Positions 35,627 through 43,810 of a stretch of DNA of 64,000 nt are shown here, piece by piece. The notes beneath the pieces were generated by a model, which did no database searches, was not told the origin of the DNA, and worked only from the letters and a program-made list of their open reading frames with translations. Within the stretch, counting starts at the first letter, position 1; each line of letters begins with the position of its first letter. The DNA comes from an uncultured Ruminococcus sp. GTDB taxonomy: Bacteria; Bacillota; Clostridia; Oscillospirales; Ruminococcaceae. The position numbers and the translations under genes are program-made. Location: positions 1 through 64,000 of the forward strand of contig ONMB01000011.1 of NCBI GenBank assembly GCA_900318825.1, written 5' to 3'.

Positions 35627-37656
35627 CAAATACATATCTTCATCAGGAAATTCACACCCGTACACAATACAACTCCGATAATCGCCGGGAGCATAAAACT
35701 GACGACCGTCCACTTTACGCTTCCGGTCTCTTTTTTTACCGTGAGACAGGTAGTTGCGCAGGGAAAGTGGAAGAGTGTGAACAGCATCATACACACAGCC
35801 GTGCGGACTGTCCAGCCGTTGTCAGTGAGGAGCTCCCTGAGCTGAGTGAGCTCCGACAGCTCAGTCAGTCTGCTGCCCGAAAGATAGCCCATTATTATCA
35901 CCGGCATCACTATCTCGTTTGCCGGAAATCCCAGCAGGAATGCAAGAAGTATCACGCCGTCGAGTCCCATGAGTTCCCCGAAAGGCGAAAGTCCGCCCGA
36001 AAAGCGCTCCAGAAGGCTTATACCGCCGGGACTCACGTTTGCAAGCAGCCATATCACAAGTCCGCACGGAGCGGCAGCGGTACACGCCCGCCCGAGCACG
36101 AAAACCGTCCTGTCCAGCACCGAGCGCACCAATACTTTCAGGAACTGAGGCTTGCGGTAGGGCGGCAGTTCAAGCGTGAACGACGACGGTTCACCGCGCA
36201 GAACGGTCACGGAGAGCAGCTTTGAGACGATGAGCGTCACCGCAACGCCGAGCATTATAATTCCCAGCAGTACCAGCGACGATAAAAGCGACGAAGCCAT
36301 TCCGCCAGCCGTTACGAAAAACATCGTTATCACAGCTATGAGCGTCGGGAAACGCCCGTTGCACGGCACAAAGCTGTTAGTGAGGATAGCGATCAGCCTT
36401 TCGCGCGGAGAGTCGATGATACGGCAGCCGGTCACTCCGCAGGCATTGCAGCCGAAGCCCATAGCCATAGTTATCGCCTGTTTTCCGCAGGCGTTCGCAC
36501 AGCGGAAGCAGCCGTCCAGTTCAAAAGCCGCTCTCGGAAGGTAGCCTGCGTCCTCGAGGAGCGTGAAGAGCGGAAAGAATATCGCCATCGGCGGCAGCAT
36601 TACCGAGACCACCCACGCCAGAGTCCGGTATATACCCTGTATGAGTACGCCCTCAAGCCACCCCGGCGCACCTGCGGCTTTCATTCCGTCCGACATCACG
36701 CCGCCGAGTGCAAACAGACCTTTTCCGAGAAGCTGCGACGGATAATTCGCCCCGACAATAGTCAGCCATAGTATAATTCCGAGCAGCACGACCATTACCG
36801 GTATACCGAAGCGCCGGCTGAGAAAGATGTTATCGAGCCGCCGGTCACGGAGGTCTGAGCTCCTCGACTCGCGGACCGTCTCAGCTGTGATCTCGCCGGC
36901 TCTCCTCATAACGGCAGCGGCTGTCTCATCAATTATCCTCTCCGCCCCGAACCCCTCTGCGAGCAGCCGTTCCCTGACCGCATCGACCTCCGGCAGCTCA
37001 CTGAGACCGGCTTTTTCGGCAAAGCCAACGTCCCCCGAGAGCAGCTTCAGAGCGGCAGTCCGCGCAGAAACAGGTGTTTCCGGAAGAAGTCCGGCGAGCT
37101 CTGCGACAGCTGCTTCCAGTATCTCCGGAAGCTCCGCAGCGGCTTTGCATTCACAGTCCTCCGCACGGATAAGAGCACAGAGCTCGTTCTTCATATCATC
37201 GAGTCCCCTGCCGCTCCGGGCAGCCATTCCCACGACCGGGACTCCGAGCAGCTCGCCGAGCTTTCCGAGATCGACCGCAATGCCGCGCGACTCCGCCTCG
37301 TCCATAAGGTTTACGCAGACCATTGTTTTCGGGACAGCCTCTATGACTCTTAGCGCAAGACCGAGGTTACGTTCAAGGCAGGAAGCGTCACAGACCACGA
37401 CCGCCGCCTCAGCGCCTCCGAAGCACAGGAAATCGCCGGCGGAATTCTCCTCACCCGAGCCCATACCGAGCGAATAAGTTCCCGGAATGTCCTCAAGAAC
37501 AATATCAAGACCGCCGTGAGAAAAGCGTCCCTCCGCACCTCCGACGGTCTTGCCTGCCCAGTTACCGGTATGCTGTCTTAAACCGGTGAGCGCGTTGAAG
37601 ACGGTAGATTTACCGACATTCGGGTTTCCAGCCAAAGCCACAAGATGTTCCGACAT
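35626..37656 (-). CDS. feoB: FeoB-family ferrous iron transporter
   Basis: A 676-residue protein with an N-terminal G domain: G1 GNPNVGKST, the G3-like EDIPGTYSLG, and G4 NLMD. About eight to ten membrane helices follow, including the two nucleoside-recognition (Gate) regions. The core has additional cysteines (GCFRCANACGK, GFGCNACGVTGC), unlike E. coli FeoB but seen in a clostridial FeoB-like branch with NWAGKTV in the switch region. It probably imports Fe(II). No feoA is adjacent; azlD lies upstream beyond a terminator. GAGGAG precedes the ATG. Confidence 0.87.
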   Translation of the reverse strand: MSEHLVALAGNPNVGKSTVFNALTGLRQHTGNWAGKTVGGAEGRFSHGGLDIVLEDIPGTYSLGMGSGEENSAGDFLCFGGAEAAVVVCDASCLERNLGLALRVIEAVPKTMVCVNLMDEAESRGIAVDLGKLGELLGVPVVGMAARSGRGLDDMKNELCALIRAEDCECKAAAELPEILEAAVAELAGLLPETPVSARTAALKLLSGDVGFAEKAGLSELPEVDAVRERLLAEGFGAERIIDETAAAVMRRAGEITAETVRESRSSDLRDRRLDNIFLSRRFGIPVMVVLLGIILWLTIVGANYPSQLLGKGLFALGGVMSDGMKAAGAPGWLEGVLIQGIYRTLAWVVSVMLPPMAIFFPLFTLLEDAGYLPRAAFELDGCFRCANACGKQAITMAMGFGCNACGVTGCRIIDSPRERLIAILTNSFVPCNGRFPTLIAVITMFFVTAGGMASSLLSSLVLLGIIMLGVAVTLIVSKLLSVTVLRGEPSSFTLELPPYRKPQFLKVLVRSVLDRTVFVLGRACTAAAPCGLVIWLLANVSPGGISLLERFSGGLSPFGELMGLDGVILLAFLLGFPANEIVMPVIIMGYLSGSRLTELSELTQLRELLTDNGWTVRTAVCMMLFTLFHFPCATTCLTVKKETGSVKWTVVSFMLPAIIGVVLCTGVNFLMKICI

Positions 37657-37711
37657 AATATCACTCCTCGGGAAATGATATGACGGTATCCGGCTTTATA
37701 TGACTCGGGAA

Positions 37712-37741
37712 CAAAATGAGGGAACGCCGAAGGGCGTTCCC
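37712..37741 (-). terminator. Terminator between azlD and feoB
   Basis: A 9-bp stem (37733-37741 with 37720-37728) with a tiny loop lies 10 bases after the azlD stop. The T tract that follows on the minus strand is interrupted, so read-through into feoB is possible. Confidence 0.6.
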
Positions 37742-37750
37742 GTAATGCTG

Positions 37751-38050
37751 TTATATAAAAAATCCGGTGATAAATGCCGCCGCAGCTGCTGCAAGGGCGA
37801 CTGCTATCAACGGGAGTCCGAAGTAAGCAAGCACGATCGCCGCAGCTGTTCCGACTGCCGCAGTAACATAGCTGCCGGTGCTGTAAAATATCGCCGGTAT
37901 GGTCATCGCGCTCAGCACTGCATACGGTATATAATAGAGGAAGCTCCGGAAAAACTGCGACTTTATCTTCTTCCTGAAAAACGCGAACGGAACCATTCTT
38001 ATGAGGTAGGTCACGCCCGCCATAACGATTATATATACTGTCAGCTTCAT
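37751..38050 (-). CDS. azlD: Branched-chain amino acid export subunit AzlD
   Basis: A 99-residue membrane protein with three to four hydrophobic helices and the typical AGVTYLIRMVPFAFF start and FLYYIPYAVLSAMTIPAIF core. With AzlC it forms an exporter for branched-chain amino acids (established for the Bacillus/Corynebacterium homologues AzlCD/BrnFE). Its start overlaps the azlC stop by four bases. Confidence 0.92.
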   Translation of the reverse strand: MKLTVYIIVMAGVTYLIRMVPFAFFRKKIKSQFFRSFLYYIPYAVLSAMTIPAIFYSTGSYVTAAVGTAAAIVLAYFGLPLIAVALAAAAAAFITGFFI

Positions 38051-38751
38051 TTAGTTTCAGCCTCCTCTTCCTTGACGGGGAACAGGAGTGCTCCCACAGC
38101 TGCTGCCGCTACCGCGCTTATGATTATCGCAAATCCGTCCGAAACGGCTGTGAGCACAAATCGGAAGAGAATGCTTGCCGCCGCAGCTATAAGTACGACC
38201 ACCAGAACGCTCAGCTGCTTTCTTGCGGGCGGAACTATTATCGCAAGGAACATTCCGTAGAGGACTATGCCCATTGCGCTGCTCAATGCTGCCGGAAGAA
38301 GCTGTCCTGCCGCCGCGCCGAGAGCTGTTCCGCTCACCCAGCCGGCAAACGCCACGCTTATCATTCCGTACATATACGTCGGGTGCAGCCGCTCCTTCTG
38401 TGCAGAGCATACTGCGAATATCTCGTCAGTTATGCCGTATGCCGCTGCAAAACGGTGCAGAGGAGTGAAGCTGCGGTCGAGCTTCTGCGAGAGTGAGAGT
38501 GCCATAAGCGAATAGCGGAGGTTTATCACGAGCTGAACGAGTATCATCTCGATAAGGGTACCACCGGCAGCGATTATGTCCACTCCGGCTGCCTGACCGG
38601 CAGAGGTAAGGTTAGTTGCGGAAATGACTGCGGCTCCCAGTACGGATATTCCCGACTGGACCGCCTTTATGCCAAAGCCAAAGGATACCGAGAGATACCC
38701 CAGACCGATAGGGATACCGTCGTACATTCCCTTGGTAAAATATGATCTCAT
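38047..38751 (-). CDS. azlC: Branched-chain amino acid export subunit AzlC
   Basis: A 234-residue membrane protein with the AzlC signature GIPIGLGYLSVSFGFG near the N-terminus and LVINLRYSLMALSL in the centre, plus several hydrophobic helices. It is the large subunit of the AzlCD exporter and overlaps azlD. It begins four bases after the stop of a 47-residue lipoprotein gene. Export could relieve excess from the ilv/leu pathway encoded about 20 kb away. Confidence 0.93.
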   Translation of the reverse strand: MRSYFTKGMYDGIPIGLGYLSVSFGFGIKAVQSGISVLGAAVISATNLTSAGQAAGVDIIAAGGTLIEMILVQLVINLRYSLMALSLSQKLDRSFTPLHRFAAAYGITDEIFAVCSAQKERLHPTYMYGMISVAFAGWVSGTALGAAAGQLLPAALSSAMGIVLYGMFLAIIVPPARKQLSVLVVVLIAAAASILFRFVLTAVSDGFAIIISAVAAAAVGALLFPVKEEEAETK

Positions 38752-38755
38752 ACTG

Positions 38756-38899
38756 TCAGTTTGTCACTTCCTCGATAACAAATCCGCTCTTCTTACCGGT
38801 TGTCGCCTGACTGCTGTCAGATCTCCCGTCAGCGTCGTGGCAGGAAACGAGAGCCAGTGTGCTCAGAGCGCAGAACATCAATATAACTGCTCTTTTCAT
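38756..38899 (-). CDS. Very small putative lipoprotein (47 aa) upstream of azlC
   Basis: A 47-codon reading frame with a complete lipoprotein signal: MKRAVILMF, a hydrophobic core and lipobox LVSC at residues 17-20, then a short polar mature part of 28 residues. The ribosome site is weak (AAGAAGGA about 15 bases upstream). It lies 32 bases after the stop of the acidic lipoprotein gene and its stop is four bases before the azlC start, so it sits inside an apparent operon. I do not recognise a family. Confidence 0.6.
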   Translation of the reverse strand: MKRAVILMFCALSTLALVSCHDADGRSDSSQATTGKKSGFVIEEVTN

Positions 38900-38931
38900 A
38901 AATTTTAAAAACTATCCTTCTTTCCGTACTA

Positions 38932-39834
38932 TCAGAGTGCTGAGAAGTTTTCAGCGTATTCGGACATATCCTCACACTCAGTGCTTGAGGTGAAAACTAT
39001 GAACATCATGAGCTCGCCGTACTTTTTGATGTAGTATGTCTGCTTGACGGAATAGCCGCCCATTGAGTCATATGTGGCAGTCTGGGTGTATTTGTAGAAT
39101 TCCTGACCTGCAAGCTCGACCTTTTCGCTGTCGCTGATGTCGCTGTAAGTCACGCCAACGACCTTGCTGAGATTGGACTTCATATTCTCGATGTACATTT
39201 CCTCGTCGATTATCTCGGAAGCGCCCTCAAGTGCTGTGCTGACATCGAGGTTCTCATAGGCTATCATAACATTTCTGCCGCCCTCGCCCTTTGCGTAGAA
39301 ATCGTAGATACTTGCCTGTTCAACGAGCTCGCTGTTGAATGTCTCCTCGTTGCCGGTAATATCCATAGCGAGGTTCATCATACTGAGTATCTCCTCCTCA
39401 GTAGCGCAGTTCCAGCCGTCAGGCACCTTGAATTTCAGCCCGGAATACTCACTTGTATAGACACCGTTCTTAGTCTTGCCGCGCTTGAAGTTTGCAACAG
39501 CCTCAGCCTTTTTTTCAGTAGCTTCCTCTGTGTCCTCCTCATCATCGTCTTCCTTGCCGGGGACCTTTATCTTCTTGCCGGAAGTCTCCTCGGTGTCCTC
39601 TTCCGCGTCATCGTCCTCCTCAGCTTCAGTCTCAGCCTCAGTGCTCTTATGTTTTTTGGTCTTTGACTCAGTCTCTTCCTCTTCTTCGTCGGTATCGTCC
39701 TCGTCAACAGTTTCAGTGACCGAAGCCTTTTCCTTCTTCTTGCCTGATGAAGAGCTCTCGTCGTCCTTGCCGCAGGCTGTGAACACGCTGCTGCACATAA
39801 CGACTGCCATTATAAATGCTATTTTCCTTTTCAT
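38932..39834 (-). CDS. Putative lipoprotein with long acidic linker
   Basis: A 300-residue exported protein. The lipobox is VFTAC (about residue 20). A linker of roughly 95 residues is nearly all Asp, Glu, Lys, Ser and Thr. The C-terminal domain (about 115-300: LKFKVPDGWNCATEEEI ... YIKKYGELMMFIVF) looks like a compact PsbP/DUF-type surface domain. The ATG at 39834 has GGAGG upstream; a start four codons earlier overlaps it. The function is unknown. Confidence 0.75.
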   Translation of the reverse strand: MKRKIAFIMAVVMCSSVFTACGKDDESSSSGKKKEKASVTETVDEDDTDEEEEETESKTKKHKSTEAETEAEEDDDAEEDTEETSGKKIKVPGKEDDDEEDTEEATEKKAEAVANFKRGKTKNGVYTSEYSGLKFKVPDGWNCATEEEILSMMNLAMDITGNEETFNSELVEQASIYDFYAKGEGGRNVMIAYENLDVSTALEGASEIIDEEMYIENMKSNLSKVVGVTYSDISDSEKVELAGQEFYKYTQTATYDSMGGYSVKQTYYIKKYGELMMFIVFTSSTECEDMSEYAENFSAL

Positions 39835-39850
39835 ATTATCCTCCAAGTTA

Positions 39851-40786
39851 TCATCTGTGGCGTCCGCTGCTGCAGCCGCCGCTTCTGTGACCGCCGCCGC
39901 TTCTGTGACCGCCGCCGCTGCTGCCCGAATCTATCCTGTGCTTTGTGGTATAGGTACGGATAAATGTATCTGTACGCTGCGAGAAGAACGTCTTATCCGA
40001 CGAAACATAGACGCTCGGATTGGTCTTGTTCTTGAATTTATATCTGTGCTTGGTCACAAAATAGATTATAAACGCAACTATACAGCCCAGTCCGAATGAA
40101 ATTATAAATCTTACGAAAAGAGCTCCTGGAGCCATCTGCTTGGTAACATAGAAATCGTCTCCGGTATCGAAAAAGTAGAGTTTCATATACTCATCTTTCT
40201 CATAATGCAGCTTTTCAGTTTTATAATTATCATTATGTGTTTCAAGTATCAGACAGAATTGCTCTATCGCACCTTTTACCATTGCCGGATCAGGTTCAAC
40301 GTCCGAGGACGGAAGGTATGCACCTACCTCATCGAGTATTGCCTCGCGCTCTTTCTTGTCGAAGATTATACCTGCTTTTCCTATACCGGAAATAGTATCA
40401 TATGCAGGTCTCTTGCCTGAAAAATCGAGATAGAGCACAACGCCGTCAACGTTTTCCTTTCCAACTTCACTGTCATATTGGCGTATAGCAAAATCTGCTG
40501 TATCGTCATCAGAGATCGCACTGCCGCTGACAAAAACGATGACGTTCATCTCGAGCTCGTGTGAGCAGTCGAGAAGAGCGGAGTTGAGCTCCTTTATCTG
40601 CTTATTGGTGAAGAGCTCTCTGTCGTCGATGACTTCTGCGACAGCTTTGCTTTTATCGTAGGGAACGCGCAGGTTCTTGCCCCTGAAAGCCGGGAGAGTT
40701 GCCAGAACACAGCTCAGCACCAGCAAGAACACCACTATTGCGATGCATTTTAGTACAGTAATTACAGGATTGTCCTTCTTGTTCAC
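39851..40786 (-). CDS. TPM-domain membrane protein with Gly/His-rich tail
   Basis: A 311-residue protein: N-terminal membrane helix (about 10-32), a TPM domain (about 40-185: VIDDRELFTNKQIKELNSAL, NVIVFVSG, VVLYLDFS), a second membrane helix (about 222-245), and a C-terminal tail with two GGGHRSG repeats followed by GGCSSGRHR. TPM domains occur in proteins linked to photosystem or cell-surface maintenance; function here is unknown. It overlaps the upstream zinc-ribbon gene by four bases, a pairing often seen in Clostridia. Confidence 0.8.
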   Translation of the reverse strand: MNKKDNPVITVLKCIAIVVFLLVLSCVLATLPAFRGKNLRVPYDKSKAVAEVIDDRELFTNKQIKELNSALLDCSHELEMNVIVFVSGSAISDDDTADFAIRQYDSEVGKENVDGVVLYLDFSGKRPAYDTISGIGKAGIIFDKKEREAILDEVGAYLPSSDVEPDPAMVKGAIEQFCLILETHNDNYKTEKLHYEKDEYMKLYFFDTGDDFYVTKQMAPGALFVRFIISFGLGCIVAFIIYFVTKHRYKFKNKTNPSVYVSSDKTFFSQRTDTFIRTYTTKHRIDSGSSGGGHRSGGGHRSGGCSSGRHR

Positions 40787-41859
40787 TTTAAGATACCCCC
40801 TATCAGACCTGTACAGAGTATCATTACAGCAGACAACGCCGCACCAACAGATGCGCAGAACAGCCTCAGCTTGCGCCTGTCAAGCGGCGGAGTTCCGGCT
40901 AATTTACCGGTCTGTCCGTTTATTGCGAACTCATACATATCGCCCTTGTACTTGTATGTCATGAACCACACCGGCAGCATCATATACTGCCAGTCAGTAC
41001 CGTGTATGTTGTAGCTCTCCACCCCAGGTACGACAGTATTATAGCCTTGTATGCTCTCCTTGACAGTGTTCTTGCCCGCCTGCTGGGCGCGTATACGGAT
41101 ACGCGGGAACACCTCTGCCTTGTCAACGTCGTACTTGTCAGCGTAGAAACCGCTCAGATAGGACATTGAGAAGTCCTTCAGCTCGGAGTAGTCAAAGGGC
41201 TCGATAGACTCCATAAGGAGGTCGTCGATCTTGCTCTCACCGTCGGCAGGTATACCGTCAACGCTTATGATACCCTTTCGCACGATGCGGAACTCATCTG
41301 TCTGAGTATAACGGTAATTTCCGGAGGTCCAAGTCTTTATCTTCTTGCCGATAGCGCTGTAATCAGCGTCCACCTTGCAATCAGCTATCCAGAACGGCAC
41401 ATAGAGTCCGGTCATTTTTTCAAGCTGCTGCTGGCTCTTGAAGTCTGAGGGGACGAACATACGCTTTTTAACCCAGTTTTTGAAAATATCAGTAGCCTTA
41501 TCCTTGGTCAGCTTGAAGCCGATGACCTTATTCGGTCTGTATGAGCCGGAGAGCTTTCCGGAAAGTATAACGGGATTGTGGCAATAATAGCAGAACAGCG
41601 CGGTCTGCTGGTCGTCGCACATAATGTCCGCACCGCAGCTGTTGCAGTGGTACAGCTTGTTGTGGTCTGCGAATTCCTGCTGCTGTCCTACCGCCTCAGC
41701 ATCAGGGATACTGTTTTCAGCGGCAGCGCAGATCTGCTTGATCTCTTCCACAGTAAAGCTGCTGAGGCAGTATTCACAGCTCAGCTTCTGGGTAGTCGGA
41801 TCAAATTTCAGATCGGCGTTACAATTAGGGCATTTGTATTCAGCAACGTCCAAGATCAT
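40783..41859 (-). CDS. Double zinc-ribbon membrane-anchored protein
   Basis: A 358-residue protein with an N-terminal CPNC...CEYC zinc ribbon (about residues 9-33), a second ribbon CNSCGADI...CYYCHNP (about 72-95), a beta-rich central domain, and a C-terminal membrane helix (about 336-355). The two ribbons suggest a chaperone-like or nucleic-acid-binding role, unproven. I use the ATG at 41859; a TTG lies one codon upstream. It is the first gene of a minus-strand operon with the TPM protein. Confidence 0.8.
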   Translation of the reverse strand: MILDVAEYKCPNCNADLKFDPTTQKLSCEYCLSSFTVEEIKQICAAAENSIPDAEAVGQQQEFADHNKLYHCNSCGADIMCDDQQTALFCYYCHNPVILSGKLSGSYRPNKVIGFKLTKDKATDIFKNWVKKRMFVPSDFKSQQQLEKMTGLYVPFWIADCKVDADYSAIGKKIKTWTSGNYRYTQTDEFRIVRKGIISVDGIPADGESKIDDLLMESIEPFDYSELKDFSMSYLSGFYADKYDVDKAEVFPRIRIRAQQAGKNTVKESIQGYNTVVPGVESYNIHGTDWQYMMLPVWFMTYKYKGDMYEFAINGQTGKLAGTPPLDRRKLRLFCASVGAALSAVMILCTGLIGGILK

Positions 41860-41983
41860 CAACTCCTTTATCCTGACACAGCGGCATCATCACCGCCGGT
41901 AACTTATTGTAGGTATGCGGACGCTTCATCAGGCGTCCGGAAGTCACCAGCCGTTCTTCAAGCGGCTGTGTATACACATTATA

Positions 41984-42012
41984 ATTATAACACATAAGCT
42001 GTTTTTTTGCAA
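41984..42012 (-). promoter_or_regulatory. Promoter of the zinc-ribbon/TPM operon
   Basis: On the minus strand TTGCAA (42012-42007), 17 bases, TATAAT (41989-41984). The leader of about 115 bases contains two small hairpins (41918-41939 and 41949-41966). Together with the divergent citrate synthase promoter this explains the gene-free stretch 41860-42180. Confidence 0.65.
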
Positions 42013-42083
42013 TAGCAATTTACAAAACGTGTCACAACGGCTCAGCTTTTTGGGGAATATGTATTTTATTTATCTCATTTCAC

Positions 42084-42112
42084 TTGACAAGTTTGGTGAA
42101 ATGAATTATAAT
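42084..42112 (+). promoter_or_regulatory. Consensus promoter of citrate synthase 2
   Basis: TTGACA (42084-42089), 17 bases, TATAAT (42107-42112): a perfect vegetative consensus, as for citrate synthase 1. The leader is about 60 bases. Confidence 0.85.
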
Positions 42113-42180
42113 ATATGTGTGTGCTGCAAACATATTTTATAGATCAGCGTAAAACAATAAAGGAAAGAGATGATGATGTT

Positions 42181-43548
42181 ATGAAGTACGGATTTTCCGA
42201 AGTTACTCCCGAAATAGCCCGCCTCGCCGAAAGATCGGTCGAGGGCTATAAGATCGATCCAGCTCTCTACACACAATACGACGTAAAACGCGGACTGCGC
42301 GATATAAACGGAAACGGAGTCGTCGCCGGACTTACTAACATCAGCACCATAAAGGTCCTCGAAACAGGCGACGGTATGCCCAACCACGGCGACGGTAAAC
42401 TCTACTACCGCGGTATCGACGTGGAGGATATAGTGAGCGGATTTATCAAGGAAAAGCGCTTCGGATTCGAGGAAACTATATATCTTCTGCTCTTCGGCTA
42501 TATGCCCTCAGAGCACGAGCTAAGCAATTTCAGCAGGATACTCGCGGATTTCAGGACGCTACCGGCTTCCTTCACAAGAGATGTCATTATGAAAGCGCCA
42601 AGCGACAATATGATGAATACTCTCGCAAAGTGCGTTCTTGCACTTTACTCATACGACGATAACGCCAACGACATATCCGTTCCCAATGTTCTGCGGCAGT
42701 GCATCGGTCTGATAACCCTCTTCCCTGTGCTTGCCGTCTACGGCTATCAGGCATACAAGTATACTTCTTTCGGCGGAAGTCTCTTTATACACGATCCTCA
42801 GCCGGAGCTCTCCATAGCGGAAAATCTGCTGTATATGCTCCGACCGAACAAGAATTACACAGAGCTCGAGGCGCGTATCCTCGATCTTGCTCTGGTGCTG
42901 CACGCAGAACACGGCGGCGGTAACAACTCTACCTTTACGGTACACGTTGTGTCGTCGTCGGGAACGGATACTTACTCGGCTATCGCAGCAGCTCTCGGCT
43001 CACTCAAAGGTCCTAAGCACGGCGGTGCGAATATCAAGGTCGCTATGATGTTCGACGATATGAAGGAAAACGTCGGCGACTGGACCGACGAGGAGGAGGT
43101 CAAGAGCTATCTCCGAAATCTCCTGCACAAGAAAGCCTTCGACGGCTCCGGTCTCATCTACGGCATGGGACACGCTGTCTACTCGCAGTCCGATCCGCGG
43201 GCAAAGGTTTTCAAGAGGTTTGTGGAAAAGCTCTCCGCTGAAAAGGGCAAGAGCGACGAATTCAGGCTTTATTCGCTGGTCGAGAAGCTCGCCCCCGAGG
43301 TCATCGCCGAGGAACGCCGCATCTACAAGGGAGTCTGCGCGAATGTGGACTTTTACAGCGGCTTTGTTTACCGTATGCTCGGCATACCGGACGAGCTGTT
43401 CACGCCCCTGTTTGCTACCTCGCGTATCGCAGGCTGGTCAGCTCACCGCATAGAGGAGCTCATAAACTCCAACAAGATAATACGTCCGGCTTACAAGGCG
43501 ATCTCCCCCATGCGCGAATATACCGATATGGAGAACAGAATGGACTGA
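42181..43548 (+). CDS. Citrate synthase (paralogue 2)
   Basis: A 455-residue citrate-synthase-family protein clearly related to the one at 21799-23157: shared blocks include YDVKRGLRD, GNGVVAGLTNI, KAPSDNMMNTLAK, LHAEHGGGNNSTF, GMGHAVYSQSDPR and the CANVDFYSGFVYRMLGIPDELFTP region. Active-site His and Asp residues are kept, so both copies should be catalytic. It may be a methylcitrate or isoenzyme variant. It has its own perfect promoter. The longer frame from 42115 is rejected because it begins at the promoter. Confidence 0.92.
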   Translation: MKYGFSEVTPEIARLAERSVEGYKIDPALYTQYDVKRGLRDINGNGVVAGLTNISTIKVLETGDGMPNHGDGKLYYRGIDVEDIVSGFIKEKRFGFEETIYLLLFGYMPSEHELSNFSRILADFRTLPASFTRDVIMKAPSDNMMNTLAKCVLALYSYDDNANDISVPNVLRQCIGLITLFPVLAVYGYQAYKYTSFGGSLFIHDPQPELSIAENLLYMLRPNKNYTELEARILDLALVLHAEHGGGNNSTFTVHVVSSSGTDTYSAIAAALGSLKGPKHGGANIKVAMMFDDMKENVGDWTDEEEVKSYLRNLLHKKAFDGSGLIYGMGHAVYSQSDPRAKVFKRFVEKLSAEKGKSDEFRLYSLVEKLAPEVIAEERRIYKGVCANVDFYSGFVYRMLGIPDELFTPLFATSRIAGWSAHRIEELINSNKIIRPAYKAISPMREYTDMENRMD

Positions 43549-43594
43549 ACGCGGATCTCTCACCTGTACATAGCCAAAGCCAAAAATGAGATCT

Positions 43595-43753
43595 CAAAGG
43601 GATCTTATCCCTTTGGCAGAGTCCAGAGACGGCGTCTCTGGCGGGTGCAGGGCAGAGCCCTGCAATGCGTCCAAAGCGCTTCGCAAAGGGTAAATCGAAA
43701 AACAGTCTGTGAGACTGTTTTTCGAGAGGAAACGCCTTGCAAGTAAAGGTGTT
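43595..43753. repeat. Cluster of five hairpins downstream of citrate synthase 2
   Basis: Successive inverted repeats: 43595-43603/43607-43615, 43623-43630/43634-43641, 43647-43653/43657-43663, 43696-43708/43712-43724 (13 bp), and 43731-43738/43746-43753. No gene is present. It looks like a structured dispersed extragenic element rather than a single terminator, though the 13-bp stem could terminate citrate synthase transcription. Confidence 0.7.
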
Positions 43754-43810
43754 CCTTAAATAGAACTATATAAACTCAGCAATATGCTTTAAACGAAAGG
43801 ACTGGTACAT

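Noticed and set aside
36827-37477. Ser/Ala-rich 216-codon plus-strand ORF opposite feoB
   Set aside because: Low-complexity antisense product without promoter or ribosome site.
43595-43753. Possible CRISPR array
   Set aside because: The repeats are different hairpins, not copies of one direct repeat with spacers.
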